DNA of 64,000 bases, taken from positions 22,452,326 to 22,516,325 of the forward strand of contig CM034598.1 of NCBI GenBank assembly GCA_020091685.1, written 5' to 3'. This DNA is from Lutjanus erythropterus. Its lineage: Eukaryota > Chordata > Actinopteri > Lutjaniformes > Lutjanidae. The notes below the pieces were generated by a model. That model did no database searches and was not told where the DNA came from. It worked only from the letters and a program-made list of their open reading frames with translations. This document shows positions 41,701 through 55,921 of this stretch, piece by piece. Made by a program: the position numbers and the translations under genes. The first letter of the stretch is position 1; each line of letters opens with the position of its first letter.

Positions 41701-44700
41701 CATGCAACACATCTGTATCTTACTATTATAACTTGCTAGTGTTTCTTGCATTTTCCCTGATAAATAAATATGTTTATAATGGTCCTAAAAAGTCTTAAAT
41801 TTGTCTTGTTGAAACCTACAACCTGTAACTGTTGCAGCCCAAGCTCCTAGTTTATTTTTAAATCATTGTATTGTGAATTATGTAAACTAATAAGAAACCA
41901 TTGAACAATGTACGTTCAGTTGGAAGTTAATGATTAATTAGATCTATATATTGAGTTACTCTAGTGCAGCATAAATGAAGTGTAATAATGATGTTTATTG
42001 AGATTAGGGGACTAGTTCACAGATTGGGGCTGAGTCAGGTGATATGAGAGAGCAGGGAAGTCGACAGGTGTGTTGGCTAACTTTTTCCACGCCTTGACTT
42101 TGATCCCGGCTGACGTTCTCCAGGAAAGTCAAGTGTCCAGACTTTAGACTCTTGGTCACCTGTTGCTAAACAGACACGCAGACTCCTACATGTTGAGAGT
42201 TTACCGGACCTTCAACACTCTTCAGGCGTTCAGTGGAAACATATTTGTCTGTAAAATGCAGAAGTCATTAGAAGGGAGCGTACAAAGTGCTCTCTCCTCC
42301 ACCTAACTCCGTCACCGCATAGCCCTGTGATGCCTGTTTACACTGTATCTGAGGCCGTGGTTTCTTCCAGTCAGTTGAAAACAGGTTGAGTTCCTGGAGC
42401 CCGGCCCTGTAGTCCTTATCGTGTAAATACTCAGCAGCAGCGTTGAGGTCTCCGTGGCCGACCTGCGGCACTACCCTGTGTTTACTGACTGTCCCTTGTG
42501 ACACATTTATGACTTCAGCAGAGTGATAGAATTTATTGGGTGGAGGCTGATTAGGGTCAGACCAATATTTCTGGAAGCAATTTCATTAGTAAGTGGTTGC
42601 TGATGGTCTAAATGCTGCTCTGTGGATTTTCCACCCTGACCAGAAATACATTTATAGAGAATCACTCAGTATTTTTGGAAATGAAATTAGAGCGCAGAGT
42701 CAGTCAAATACTCTATATTGCTATTGCCCTGTAAACACTCAGACTATATTATATGATGATCATTAAAAATATTTTTTGATATATTAAAGGGGCAGTTCAT
42801 TCTGTCCTGTGATGCTTTTTATCCTTCTAGATTGTTTTGATGGGAGTTGCTGAGTTTTTGAAATATTAGCCATAGAGATGGTCTGAGTTGTACAGGCTGT
42901 AAAAATGAATGGCGCCCTCCTCAACTAAGCTGGAATATTTGCAAAACTGAGCTAACTTGCGCTGTCAAACAGTTGGCGGGTGTAGTTTGTTGGAAAGAAA
43001 ATGGTTCCTACATGAGACAGGAGACACTGCTGTTGAGTTTTTCATGTATTTATTTGCGCTTTGAGCAACACAAGCCGAGTTTAGTATTTAGTCCCATTAT
43101 ATTCAAGATATTGCAGACACCTCTATGGCTCCAAAACTCTGCAGCGCACACTAAAACGGTCTAGATGGATATTTAACACTACATGCCAAAGGAAAATATG
43201 TATTTTTGATTTTTGATTTGACCCTTAAGACTTTAGAATATAGCTGGATATCAAATTTCAATACTTTATGTTAGTGCTGACCAAAATGGAGGTCTATCTG
43301 TTCGGCATAGAGCATCAAAAACTGTAAGGTATTGAAAGTTGGCATTGATTGGATCATAATGCAAACATAATTTTGCACATTTTTTACTTTTTTATGTAGG
43401 CAAAGTTCTTGTAAGATCTGCTACTGACTGCTGCATTGTTTTTGTTTTTCAGTTGTACACGCATAATTCAAACCTTCATTGCCAAAGAGAATTTATTCCA
43501 CATTATTTGGGTAAATTTTGCACATGTGAAGGTCATGTCTTGCTCCTCTCATTTTATCTTATTAAATAAGGAAAGCATTTTTTCAAGTTAGCATTTTGTT
43601 TGTTTTTTAATCCACTGAATATTGTATCAAAGACTCACGTCGTACTTTGAATTTTTGGTATCGTTGCTTTCCTAGTTGAGACAGATTTAAAGGAATAGGT
43701 CATTTTTAGAAATACAGTTATTTTCTTGTTAAGAGTGATATGAGAAGATTAATACCCCTCTCATGTCTGTGTGCTAAATATGAAGCTACAGCCAGGAGCC
43801 TTTTAGCTTAGCTTAGAATAAAGACCAAAAACAGAGAAACAGCCAGCCTGGCTCTGTCCACCAGTAACAAAATCCACCAGCACCTTTAAAGCTCACTTAT
43901 TAACATGTTACATTTTGTCTGTTAAAAAAACAAAGAGCAAAGAAATCAGGTTGGGGGTTTTGTGGTCGTTGTGTGTTGGACTACTTCTCAGCTGGGACCA
44001 GGAACTTCCTGGAGTCTCTGCGCTGCCTCGTAACCTCACTGTAATGGCAAGAGTCCAGGAAATAGTCCCAATGCCTTTGAGAAGTTTGGCTCATTTTTAT
44101 AAATAAAGTTGTTGTTAAAAACAATTATTGTATTTCTCAAAATAATGTATTGAACTTTTGATGTCTAGCCTGGTAAAGGAAATAGAGTGATCACAACGTA
44201 TCAAAAGGCACAAAAACAATCAGGCACACATGCTGTTTTGCACAGTCATGGATGTGAATGAGTTTTAAACGGTTTAGTTTGGAGCCATGTTTTGGCCTCA
44301 GGGTAGTTTAACATGATGTATCTCTAATTCTTAACTTTTGTTCTGCATATTTATCTGGGTGAATATATGAAAGATGTTGGATTAATGTCTGCTTTTTTTC
44401 CCTCAAAGTTTACTTGTAGAACACCTTTCCACAACCAGTCGATTTAAGTGCTTTACACAAAACCTAAAAAGGCCTTTAGACAAGATATAAGAACACAAGG
44501 TGATATAGAAACGCTGTATATACATAGGATTTAAGACGAGTTGTATAAAATAGAAGATGAATTATAAATGGTGTTACCCCTGGTGAACATAATGAACGAA
44601 TCCTTAATCCCGAGGTGCTGATGGACACGCTTTAGAAAAACATGTAATACCCCTCGCACGTTCTCACTGTCCAGCTGGAACCACCAGCTCTACTCTGATA

Positions 44701-45744
44701 CAGTCTTTATTTTCATCCCGTCAGACATGTGATCAAGATGACGACGAGGTGGAGATCGCTGTGGACAACGCAGCCTTCATGGATGAGTTCTTCTGTCAGG
44801 TCTGTGCAGTAATTTGTGGGCGCTTTACATCTTTTACTTCACCCGTGTGCAGCCTCATAAATACATGTGGAGAATATTTGTGATTGACTTATTTTTTTGT
44901 CATTTGAGATTCATTGTGTGTGTGTGTGTGTTTGTTTCAGATTGAAGACATCAGGAACAGCATTGATAAAATTGATGAGAATGTGGCTGAAGTCAAAAAG
45001 CTTTACTCGGTCATCCTGTCTGCTCCCACATCAGATCAAAGTAAGATAACCGACCACTTTTCCTCCTGTTCCCTGACCCTACTCACAAACGGTCATATTA
45101 AGGATTTTTTTCTTACCTAATTCTGTCCTCTGACTTAAATCAAACTGATGAAAAACAGCAGATCTTTGCCGAGCATCATTTAAAAGTCAACACGATATCA
45201 CTTTATTTGTTCTTAGGAGAATAGGGCTTTCCCATTGTCACTTTTGGCCATGCCGAGTTAAACCGTTTCACGTTGATTTGCATTTCCATTACTTGCTATA
45301 ATGCACCAAGCTGTGCCTTATTGCATCTGAGAGTTGGGCCAAAGTTCTGCTGACCCTGAACCCCCACGCGGGTTGCGGTGATGTCTTGCCAACCAGTGGC
45401 GACCCCCTTCTCCTCCTCAAACAAACGTGTGTTGTGAGACTCAACTCATGTTGAGTGTATATGCAGGTTTTTCAAACATGACTAAACCCCATAAAATTGG
45501 CTATTGACCCCTTTTCCATTGCCAGTAGTCCTGTTTTTTTCCCTGATGTGCACTGGAAAGCCTAGACTCAACTTGTGTCTGTGCAGGAGAACAGAGAGAA
45601 ATCCCCTCGCTACCATTTATAACTATATTGCTGCACGTCTCTTTCTTCATAGAAACACAGGATGACTTGGAGGCAATCACCAATGACATAAAGAAGATGG
45701 CCAACAATGCAAGAAACAAACTCAAGAGTGAGTCTGCCTACCAC

Positions 45745-45808
<64 letters not shown>

Positions 45809-46885
45809 CTTGTCAGTGACAATAATGAGGATGTTTTATCTGAAATGTTCCTGAAGAAAACTACAATGAGATGATGTATAGTTGATTTTAAGCTGAATCA
45901 TAAATCAGCTGTTTGAATTGTTCCACAGCCATCGAGAGGAATCTGGAGTCAGAGGAGCAGGAGAGGGTGTCGGCTGACATGCGGATACGTAAATCACAGG
46001 TAAATGATGTCCATCTTAAGTTTCAGGTGGCCTTGAGTTAACACTGGTTTCTTAGGGAACCTTTAATATGCAGAATGTAAACACTGTTGATATTTTGTGT
46101 TAGGCCTTATTTATTACTGTCCAGGGAATTTAAGATCTTTTTTTTTAATTAAACTCAACAGGCATGATCAAATTTAGATACATTATTGCCAAAGCACTGT
46201 AGGAATACAAGGAATACAGGAATGCTTCCTCTTTAGCATTCTTTTTATTCTTAACCATTCTTCTTCTTATTATTATTTCATTCTAATTTTTCTTCCATTC
46301 TTCTTCCATTTTTCTTCTTCTATTCTTCTTCTGTCATTCTTCTACCGTTCTTCTTTTACCATTCTTCTTCTTCTATTCTTCCTTTCTTATTCTCCCTCTT
46401 CATCTCCCATTCGTCATCTTCCATCTTCATCCTCCTCTTCTTCTAATTATCAAAAATATTAACATTATACATTTAGTTTCTCTTTGACATGAAAATGTAA
46501 GTTTTACATTTTTTAGATGTTTCTCAGTTCTGATGTTTCTGCCTGACAAATTTACAGTATATCCATTAAGTGTATTCCTGTGCTAATTAATTTTTTCTTG
46601 TTGTCTCCCAGCATGCAGTGCTCTCCAGGAAATTTGTGGAGGTAATGACAAAGTATAATGAAGCCCAGGTGGACTTCAGGGAGAGGAGTAAAGGACGTAT
46701 TCAGAGACAGCTAGAGATCAGTGAGTGACTGCCACATGAGTAACGGCCATAAAGTTATGTGAGAGTCCCATGGTCTTTTTTGTCATTAAATCTTTCCTCT
46801 CCTTTCCAGCTGGAAAAGCAACAACAGATGACGAACTGGAGGAGATGTTGGAGAGTGGCAATGCTGCTGTGTTTACTGCAGGGGT

Positions 46886-46924
<39 letters not shown>

Positions 46925-49900
46925 TGTGGATGCATTTCTGCTATTTTTAACTGCACCCTAACATTCACCTCGCCTTGACACTGATCATCATGTGGTTGAA
47001 CTGAGAGAAAGCCAATTTGTCAGTTGCTCAGTAAAACTAAAAATGCCTCACATCAACTGGTTAAAGATTAGCTGTGCTCGTGATCTGGCCTCGAAGTCAG
47101 TCTGCTGTCTTGTGCCTAACATGTCATTTGACACGATGTCCAACAGCCAACAAGCAATTCTTAAAAGAAAGAAATGCAGACTGAGGACAGGTGAAGATCA
47201 TGAACACATTAAATGCTCAATGACAAGAATGACACATCATAAAAGAGAGTGCTATATTCTGTTATACTGGAGCACCAATGTGTTGCAACCGATTAGACAA
47301 CATTTTATGAAAACGGTGAACTGCTACTGAAGCTGGGGTTTCCTAAGCCTACTCAAACTGCTAACACAATCCTTAAACACAACTATGACTATGAAAAACC
47401 AAACAGAAATGGCAGAATTTAAGAGTAAATGGAAGCAGAAGTTTAAGTAGCTGGAATATAACACATCTAAGGACATGATATACTGTAATGTGTGCCACCA
47501 GTTTCCTCAACTAGCCAAGATGTCTAGCTTGTTTTTCATGGGAAACGATGCCGTCAGGAAACACCACATCACAATTCCTGGGAAAAGTGGAAAACACAAG
47601 TGTCACAGTTAAAGAAGGCTGTGTTAAATTGCCTGACCGTATTGTTTTTACATAACTTTACATTTGGGCCACCAGAAATGTACTTTGGCCAACAAATTAT
47701 GGAGCTTGGTGGCCTGTGTTGCCAGTGCTTAAAAATCTTAGTCTATATTCCTGTGATTTCTTCTTTTTAATGATAATTTATTGACTTTTTTTCATGATGG
47801 CACCAGAATCACAACTGTCGAAGCACACGTTTAAAGTTAAACATGACGTGAAGGCAAACTTTAACGCAGTGATGCAGCAATAATCAGTATTCTGAAAAAG
47901 ATCATATTCCCAGTCAGCTGTTTACATGGCTAATAATAATGAATATTTCTTTAATATTTCCATTAACGTGCAGCTGTGCAAACTATTATGGATGCTTCTT
48001 TCAGTCAAAATTGTATAGTAGTCAAAGGTTTCCACTGGTAGCGGACTTATTTGACTGTGCAAACACAGCCTCCCTCTTTCACTCATTTAAACACCTGTCT
48101 GAAAAGGTCAGCATTGCAATATTTAGTACTGGAAAACTACTGTGCATGTAAACGTAGCCACTTAAACATTTTATTAGGTTTATTTTTCTGAAGTAGGATC
48201 CATTTGGTAAGGTTGGGAGCCTGCACCTACGGGACCCATGGGCTGCATCAATGTAGTGCTGTTATTCTAAGTGCTTTAAAACTAGTCTCTCATTCACCTG
48301 GTCGCACACATGCTCGCATATTAAGCTACCTTGCAGCTCACTGGCCTGACCATAGGGAACAACTGGAGCTCGATGGTTTGCTTAAAGACACTTTTGATAA
48401 GAGGAGTCATTAATCAAACCTCACAACCCTGCAATTATCAGATTCTAGATACTGAGCCACAGCCACCCCTCTTTATATCTAAAATATTTCTTAGTCAGTG
48501 AGCATTGGTTGCCAGGTTTTATAAAATGAGCTCTTATTTCTTGTTGAAGCACTGGTAACACTTTTCTGCGGGAGGATTTTATGCATTTCTCTGTATCACA
48601 ATGAGACACGTTCATTTTCAGTTCCTTATGATTTAGCTATGTGCACTTTCTGATACAAACGAATTCATATCATGGGCCATCTCTGCCACACAGATCAGAA
48701 GAAATAAAGGTAAAATAGTAGTAGTAGTAACAGCAAACCTCTCCCCTGCACAGATTGTGGACTCTGGCATCTCTAAACAAGCCCTGAGTGAGATTGAATC
48801 CAGACACAAAGACATTGTCCGTCTGGAAAGTAGCATCAAGGAGCTGCACGATATGTTTGTAGACATCGCCATGCTGGTGGAGAGCCAGGTACAGTGCGTC
48901 CACCTGCCAGTCATTTCATCCACCCACCAGTTACTTCAGGAACTCTTCATTTATCTAATTCATTTATTCACTCTTTGCATTCTTAACCTTTCTTCATAGC
49001 TTTGCGTTCCTCCCGACAATATTCAACTCTTTTTCTACTGTGTATTTCTCTTCCCGTCTCCACTGTGGTCTGACTATCAATCTACGTCTGTCTCTGTTTC
49101 CTCTTTTCCAGCTCCATGCATTTCTTATACCTCTCTTTATTCTCTTCTGCCACCACCACCACCTCCATCTCATCACCCAACATTGATGGAACCAACATGA
49201 ATGCATTTAGTAAGATGTATGAATAAGGCGTCATCGTAGACATCAGACTCCACACTAGAATGAACACAAAACACATATTGTTGAACAGTCACTGTTTGTA
49301 TATGCACACTTAAGTCTAATAACCACATATTTCCTGATGCTTGCGCCATGCTTACTGAGGAGAAGTCTTGTTTGAGGTAAGGGCCACACTCCTTCTGTTT
49401 GTGTTGTGTGATTTGTTTGTCTTGACCATTTTTATTTCCAGGTCTTAGTTTGAAGAGGTTTATTCCAAAGGAAATTCAGGATTAACATGAATATGAATGC
49501 TTCTCACATGAAATTAAAAACAGAACTCCTCATGAAGTCATTACTGAAGCTGTCTGAAGTCCTTAACTAAAACAACAGAGTAATAAATACAAAGTGTATG
49601 AGGAATATGTGCAAAACCAGTGCCTAACAGGATAAACAATAAAACTAAGAAAACTTAAGTAAAATAAGTAACTAAAATAGAAAAAAGTATTGGTAATGAT
49701 ATTGAAAAATAATAAAAACTAATATTCCAAATGATTTTGAAAAGTAATATTAAAAATAATGTCTAAAAGTAGTGTTGCACATGATATTGATATTATTGTT
49801 CTCAGTGTTTGATGTTTCAGCTGTCCTTCCTGCAGAGGGGGAGGAGTTATGTAGTTGAAACTAGGGCTGCACTATCTTGGTATAAAAGTCATATTGTAAA

Positions 49901-51360
49901 TATTTTGACTGAATTGGCGACATGTGATATGATAAGAGGAAATGATCAGTTTTGCATTACAATTTTACAAAATTACAATTATTTGTGCAGCTCTAGTTTA
50001 AACCAATGCACTGTGCTTTCCTTCTGATCGTTAAGCGTTAAGCTCTGGATCTCACTGTTTGTTGTGTTTTTTTTCAGGGTGACATAGTAGACAACATTGA
50101 GCAGAATGTATCCAAGTCAGTGGACCACGTTTCAGTGGCTAAGGAACAGACCAAAAAGGCTGTAAGGTACCAGACCAAAGCACGTAAGGTAATGTAATTT
50201 AGCCAACTGTTGCACCAGTCTGCTCTTGACTTCTTCCTGTTTTTTTTTTCTGCTTATTTTCTAGACACATTTTTCACTGTTTGACACATTTTGACCACAC
50301 AGTGTGCATACGCATCACACCCCCCCTTGCACTACAGGCACATTATCGATCGTTGCATCCTGTGTGCTTTGCTTTTTGTTTCACTCTCTCTCTTTTTCAT
50401 TTGCTTTCTTTTGTTACTTTTCGTCACCTCTGACATCGCACCCCGTGTTAGGGTGGAATGATTGACAGGATTGAGAGCAACATGGACCAGTCAGTGGGCT
50501 TTGTGGAGCGGGCCGTAGCAGACACTAAAAAAGCGGCAAAGTTTCAGCAAGAGGCTCGACGTGTGAGTGACCAAAGTCAGGAAGAGCGGTGCGGTTTCCC
50601 AAAAGCAACGGAAATAATCATTTAGAGTAGAACAGCAGTGACTTGATTGATTTTTGTTGTTGTCTTTAACAGGAAATACAACCAAGCGACAGACAGGGAA
50701 AATGAAATGGACAAAATTTGATGCCACGGGACAAAGATGGAGAGATCAAAATCTGGCCTTGTAGTAGAATATGATTAAGCAGTACAATCCGTGTGGCTTA
50801 AGTTTTGCAACAACACAATGTGATGTAATTCGGTAATTCGTATTTGTTTTCCAATAAAATACATGCAAGAATTACAATACATTCCTGGTAAATAACTTTG
50901 CAACAAAAACGCTGTAATTGTAGTGCTTTACCTTTCAATTATCACAACGAAAAACAAAATGTTTGTAATTATGATATGTTGCAAAGTATGTTCTGCTCTG
51001 CAGTGTTTTAGTATCTGAACAACTGGATCAAATTTCATAGTGTCACCAGTTCCTAAAACAGCACGCCTTTTTTGGTGGGGGGTAAACTCCCAGTTACTTT
51101 ATGGAAAGTGGAAAGAACTAAAATTCCTCTTTAACACCAAGATGCTTTTGGGAAACCTGCCTGACAATGTGAAGTCCATCCCCGCCATCAAGACCCTGAC
51201 CTTCACCTTGATCCTGCCCTGTGATGACCCCCGTCCCTCCTACCTGCTGCTCTGTTCCTGAGCCTCCACCACCATGTGGCCTGTGGACCCCTGTGCTTTG
51301 AAAACCACTGACCCCCCCCGGCTCCAAGACCCAGAACTAAGACCACTACCCCACACCTAC

Positions 51361-51414
<54 letters not shown>

Positions 51415-54400
51415 ACAGCTCCCACACTCTTTTCTCTCCAGCTTTAACCTTTACTTTGTCTGTGTTTACAGTTGACTCATGACGGCTGCATTATTCCTCG
51501 GTTTTGTCTGTTTGAAGATGTTGCTCATGAGCTTCAGGCTGTTTGTGTGAAAATAACATTTGTATTAACAGGTTAACATAAAGACTGGGTTGCTTCAACG
51601 AAGATTTAATTTAATCTATACGTAGCTCTTATCAGACTTTAGTAAAACTAGGTTTAAAATAAGTAAAAAAGAGCTCTGTAGCACAGTCTACATGTTGAGT
51701 TTAATCAGCATGGTGATGCTTGACTAAAATAAATTTGAGTATTTTTGAGACCTAGTAAGTATACCTAGCTAAAACATCAAACAAAACCTTACATTGTTTG
51801 CTAGCTAGCTAAAATGTTGACAAAAATTTAAATTGTTTTCCAGCTAGCTAAAATATAAAAAAACCTTTACATTATTTGCTAGCTACTTATAAAGTTAGCA
51901 AAATGTTGCGCCATTTGCTTGTGAGCTAAAAAGTTATTTCAGGGTTCTTTTGAGGTTGAATTCTTAATTTTGAGATAGTTTGGTGCAACATAAATAATAG
52001 TTAACTTGACTTAAAAAACGAATCCTTGTTGCTGCAAGCCAGCCAGAGTTTACACTTGTGCTACAACAAAACTGGTTTATCAGACTGTAGCAAGGTCGAT
52101 GTACTGAGTTTGTGTGGTTACCAAGCTACAGAGAGTTTTCAGGATATATGATACAGCCATTGTTGCCATATACAGTACATTTTCCTTTATGCATAACTAG
52201 TAAGGAAGGAGATATCATAATTGTTGCACGTATAGATTAAAGATATGCTGTACTTATTGTTGTTTTCCCACCGAGACTGGTCCTCATGGTACTGTATGTA
52301 CTTGTATGTTCCCAACAGAAAGTGGTGATAATAGTGGTGATTGTGCTGGTCTTGCTGGCAATACTAGCTCTGATAATCGGGTTGTCAGTGGGATTGAAGC
52401 AAAGCTGATGAGCTATTTGAATAAGAGGAGAGCTCAGGGTGAGTAAATAACCACTGTAGTGCCACAGTGGGTGTGGGTATATGAAGCATGCTTTGGAAAA
52501 GGGTTTGCACCTTCTTTCTGTCTATCCAGAGGGCTTACTTGAGGTGTGTTTGTCTGTATTTGAAGTTCTTGGGTGTGTGTTTTATTTCTCCTATTCTGTA
52601 GCACTCGCCTCTGGTTACTGCTGAACAAACAAAGCAGTGCTAGAAGTCAATTAGCTTCAGCTGGTGTTTGGTTTGTGGGCTCATTTCGGTGCTCGTGTTC
52701 CCCATCATTAACACTATTCTCTCCTTTTTCTCTGTGTGTCTCCCTCTCTGTAGAAGATGATCATTATTGGTGCACTCTGTGCTGTGCTTGCTCTCATCAT
52801 CCTCATCGTCATCCTCACCCAAACACTATAGCAGGACTGCCATCATCCACTCTATCCTGTCCTCCATCAGCTGTCCCACCAAAGAAATGGATTGATAATC
52901 ACTCCATGTGGATATTATAACCCACAGAAAAGAAACCTGAAGGTCTAGTTGTATGTAATCTCTTAAGAAAAAGAAGACCTACGAGACCTGTGATGATCAT
53001 AAAAACTTTTTGTCCCAGTTAGAACTGTCCTTCCTGGCGTGTTAGTGACTCCCTCAGTTTGAGGATGTTCTACTGCAAATGAGGAAATGAGACTGACGCC
53101 GACACGAGGTACAATACCTGTTGTATTTCTGCGGAGGTGGGAAAAGGGAATTGAAAAATAACTGATGACGACGTCACTCCGGTGTCACTAAACATTTCAT
53201 TGTTCAACACTCGGTGCCAAAGAATCTGTCAGGAAATGTTTGTTGTCTGAAGTCTAATGTCCAGTAAGTCTGACCCATTGGCTGTAAATAAAGATGGACG
53301 ACGATGTCTCCACTGTACAAAGATGAAGCAAGAATATCCCTTGACTTTTTTGGGAGTCGTCTTGATGTCCATCTTTATATAAGTCACTGATCTGACCCTT
53401 GTGAAGCCCTGTCAGAGCACATCACCTCCCGCATCTTTTTGTTTGCCTTTATGAGCCTTGATACATTTTGTGATTGAAAAGCTAGCTACTGTATGTTCAC
53501 TGTTATTGGCATTTTGTTGTTTTTTCTGGGAAGAGTTCCAGCACTTCCACATTTTAAAACATGTCTCATTTCTGTAATGAAGCTCAAATGATCATGTAAA
53601 TAACTGAATTGTTATTTTGAGTGTTGTGGAGTTAGCAGTCAGTTCCTTAACTTGAAGAGGATCGGTGTGCTCACTTATGATTCTTCAGTGGACCTGCTTT
53701 TTAAATGTGAAGGGTGGTGCTTATAGAAACACATCTCACTGACAGGTGGAGCTAAGATAAGCAAACAAGCAAGACAGAGACGGGCGAGACAAGTTTTAGC
53801 TAAACAATGAAACATCTGGGAGGAATGCCTGAACATCTGTTTTGCATCTTTGCTAACCTGTCACAGTTTTAGCCATCTTGACCTTTTACATGCAGAGACA
53901 TGATTGTTTCTCTTGTTAAAATGCTGTAAAAAACAAAATATTTTAATGCTAAAAGGTGTAAAAAGAGACTGTTAGTAACACTAGCTTTTTTCACCATATG
54001 TGCCAGGATAGTCTTTGTATTTATTATACTTTTTGATGACGTGTTGCTAATAAAGTTACACAAACAAGATGAGGTGTAGATGGACACTCAAACATGCAGT
54101 GAAGCCTCCCAGACTGGTGGCTCTTTATTCATATGAGATGCATTTCCTGGCTTGTTTTAGATCTCATAATAAATAACTAGCTGTACAACTCAGTTACCAG
54201 TTTATTAGGTACAGACATCTGAAATTAATGCGCTCTAATACAGCAGCCCTGTAATAAATTCTGTGCTCCTGAAGGTTATAAAGTTCACTTTTTGTTTAAG
54301 CAGCTTCAGAGATATGTTGGTTAAACTTTCTGAAAAACTTGGAGGCTGCATCTTGTGATGCTTTTGAATTGTATTGTATTATACCAGAGCTGCGATTATT

Positions 54401-55890
54401 GGTCAATTTAACAAAAAATTAGTTAGCAAATAATTTAAATAGTTTCAGTCATTTTTAAAGCAAAAATGTCAAACATTTGCTGGCTCCAGCTTAGTAATTT
54501 GAAGACATTACTTTAAGCTCTGGGAAACTGAGACGAGCATTTTCCACAATTTTTTGATATTGTCTAGACTAAAGTTATTTGCAGCCCTATTGTCGTCGAT
54601 ATTTAGAATTGATAAATTGCGTAATTCTTCAAATAAAACTGCAAATCGTTCGATGGCTCCAGTTTCTCAAATGTGAGCATTTTCCGCATTTCTTGACCAT
54701 ATTTGAGAGTAAACTTTTTGTTTTTCCGTAAAAAAAAAAAAAAAAAAGTGAAAACATTTGTCAGTTGCAGTCATACATTATGCTTAAGAGGTTTGTCTTA
54801 TAATTAGTCTGTCTTCATTTATATAAACATAATATTCAGCACATATCTAAAAGAGTTGATTTTATTTTTCCAATTTTTAGTCCCTGTTGTCAGAAACACA
54901 ATGATGAAAATCAGTATATGAACTTAATTGACTTCATCTGTCCCTGACAAACACTGATATGTTGTATTATAGAAATATGTCAAAAAAACAAACCAAATGA
55001 CGGTAGGGTTTATTGCAGGGGTGTTGAATGAGGCTGCATTAGTTTTAGCTTGATGTACCTAATAAATTGGCAGTTGACTTTCACTCTGTTTGGTCATCAT
55101 CATTTCATCAGGCCTTTTCTTCTTGGTAGAGGGAAGGCGTCGAACTGAACTGAAACCACATGCTGTCACCAAATGGCTTTAATGAATCAGTTAAAGCAGG
55201 TGTTTCCAGCTGTGCCTTCAAGGTCCAAGATGTTCCATTTTATTCAGCAGGTATCGACCACATCTGGGGGGGGTTTGTATTGCAGAGACATCATTTGAGA
55301 AGTTTAATGCACGTTATGAAGGTCGCTGTCTCTGAGAGAAGCCTTTGTTTCAGTCAGACCAGAGGCTGAATGGTGCCTTTAATTCTGGCTGTGCTGGGAG
55401 CACTTGAAAGTGAGAGCCCCCCCCCCTCTCTCCCCTGCTTGGTCCTTTGACCGGGCAGTCTGCTCGTTTGGCTTCTGTCCTCTTATGTTCAACCCTGATG
55501 CTTCTATTCAGGCCTTTTAATTCACACCACTTTAGCCATCAGCGTGGGCTGTAATGACTGAACAAGGAGAAAAACTGAAGCTGTTGTACACTGTTTAATG
55601 ATTTTAATGGAAATTAAAGATTTTATGTTTTTTAATGACTTGTTCACAGTGTTTCCTTTGTGATCTCGTGCCTGTCTGCTGTGCTTTGTAAATCTTTAAC
55701 TGAATTTTAACACTTTTTGATGACTGATGAGCTGTGTGACTGTTTTTTATGGGAGGTCGTAGCTGTTGTCAGCAGATTGTTGATACACCATGTTAACCAC
55801 TGTGTTGTAAAGTACAGCTTTTAAAGGTTGGTGCCAAAGAGGAGGTAAGAGTGTTTATGTTTTCTCACCTTTCTTCTCGCTTTATACACA

Positions 55891-55921
<31 letters not shown>

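Larger units (their letters stand above)
32736..44724 (+). other. stx3 intron 1 (12 kb), transposon-rich
   Basis: No coding exon recognised. Contents: family A elements at 33582-33850, 34926-35224, 35912-36611 (split), 39030-39331 and 40485-40785; family G at 36062-36523; family H at 37716-38360; retroposon tail at 40228-40345; family B at 40845-41407; family C at 42786-43232; family D at 43686-44158; (TA)n near 38900. Stretches 36620-37700 and 41420-42780 show nothing I can name. Confidence 0.65.
50563..52318 (+). other. stx3 intron between SNARE and anchor exons
   Basis: Contains (AC)n at 51364-51412 and a family F element at 51588-52042. No further exon recognised. Confidence 0.6.

Noticed and set aside
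46992-47330. 112-codon open frame in stx3 intron 7
   Set aside because: No recognisable motif; may be part of the same decayed transposon as the zinc-finger relic but cannot be shown.
50563-50705. Possible third SNARE exon after 50562 (acceptor-like AACAG at about 50672)
   Set aside because: The sequence after it (GAAATACAACCAAGCG...) gives no SNARE heptads and no donor.
51750-51930. Regularly spaced repeats resembling a CRISPR-like array
   Set aside because: Degenerate eukaryotic minisatellite inside a transposon. No prokaryotic context, and units run together without unique spacers.
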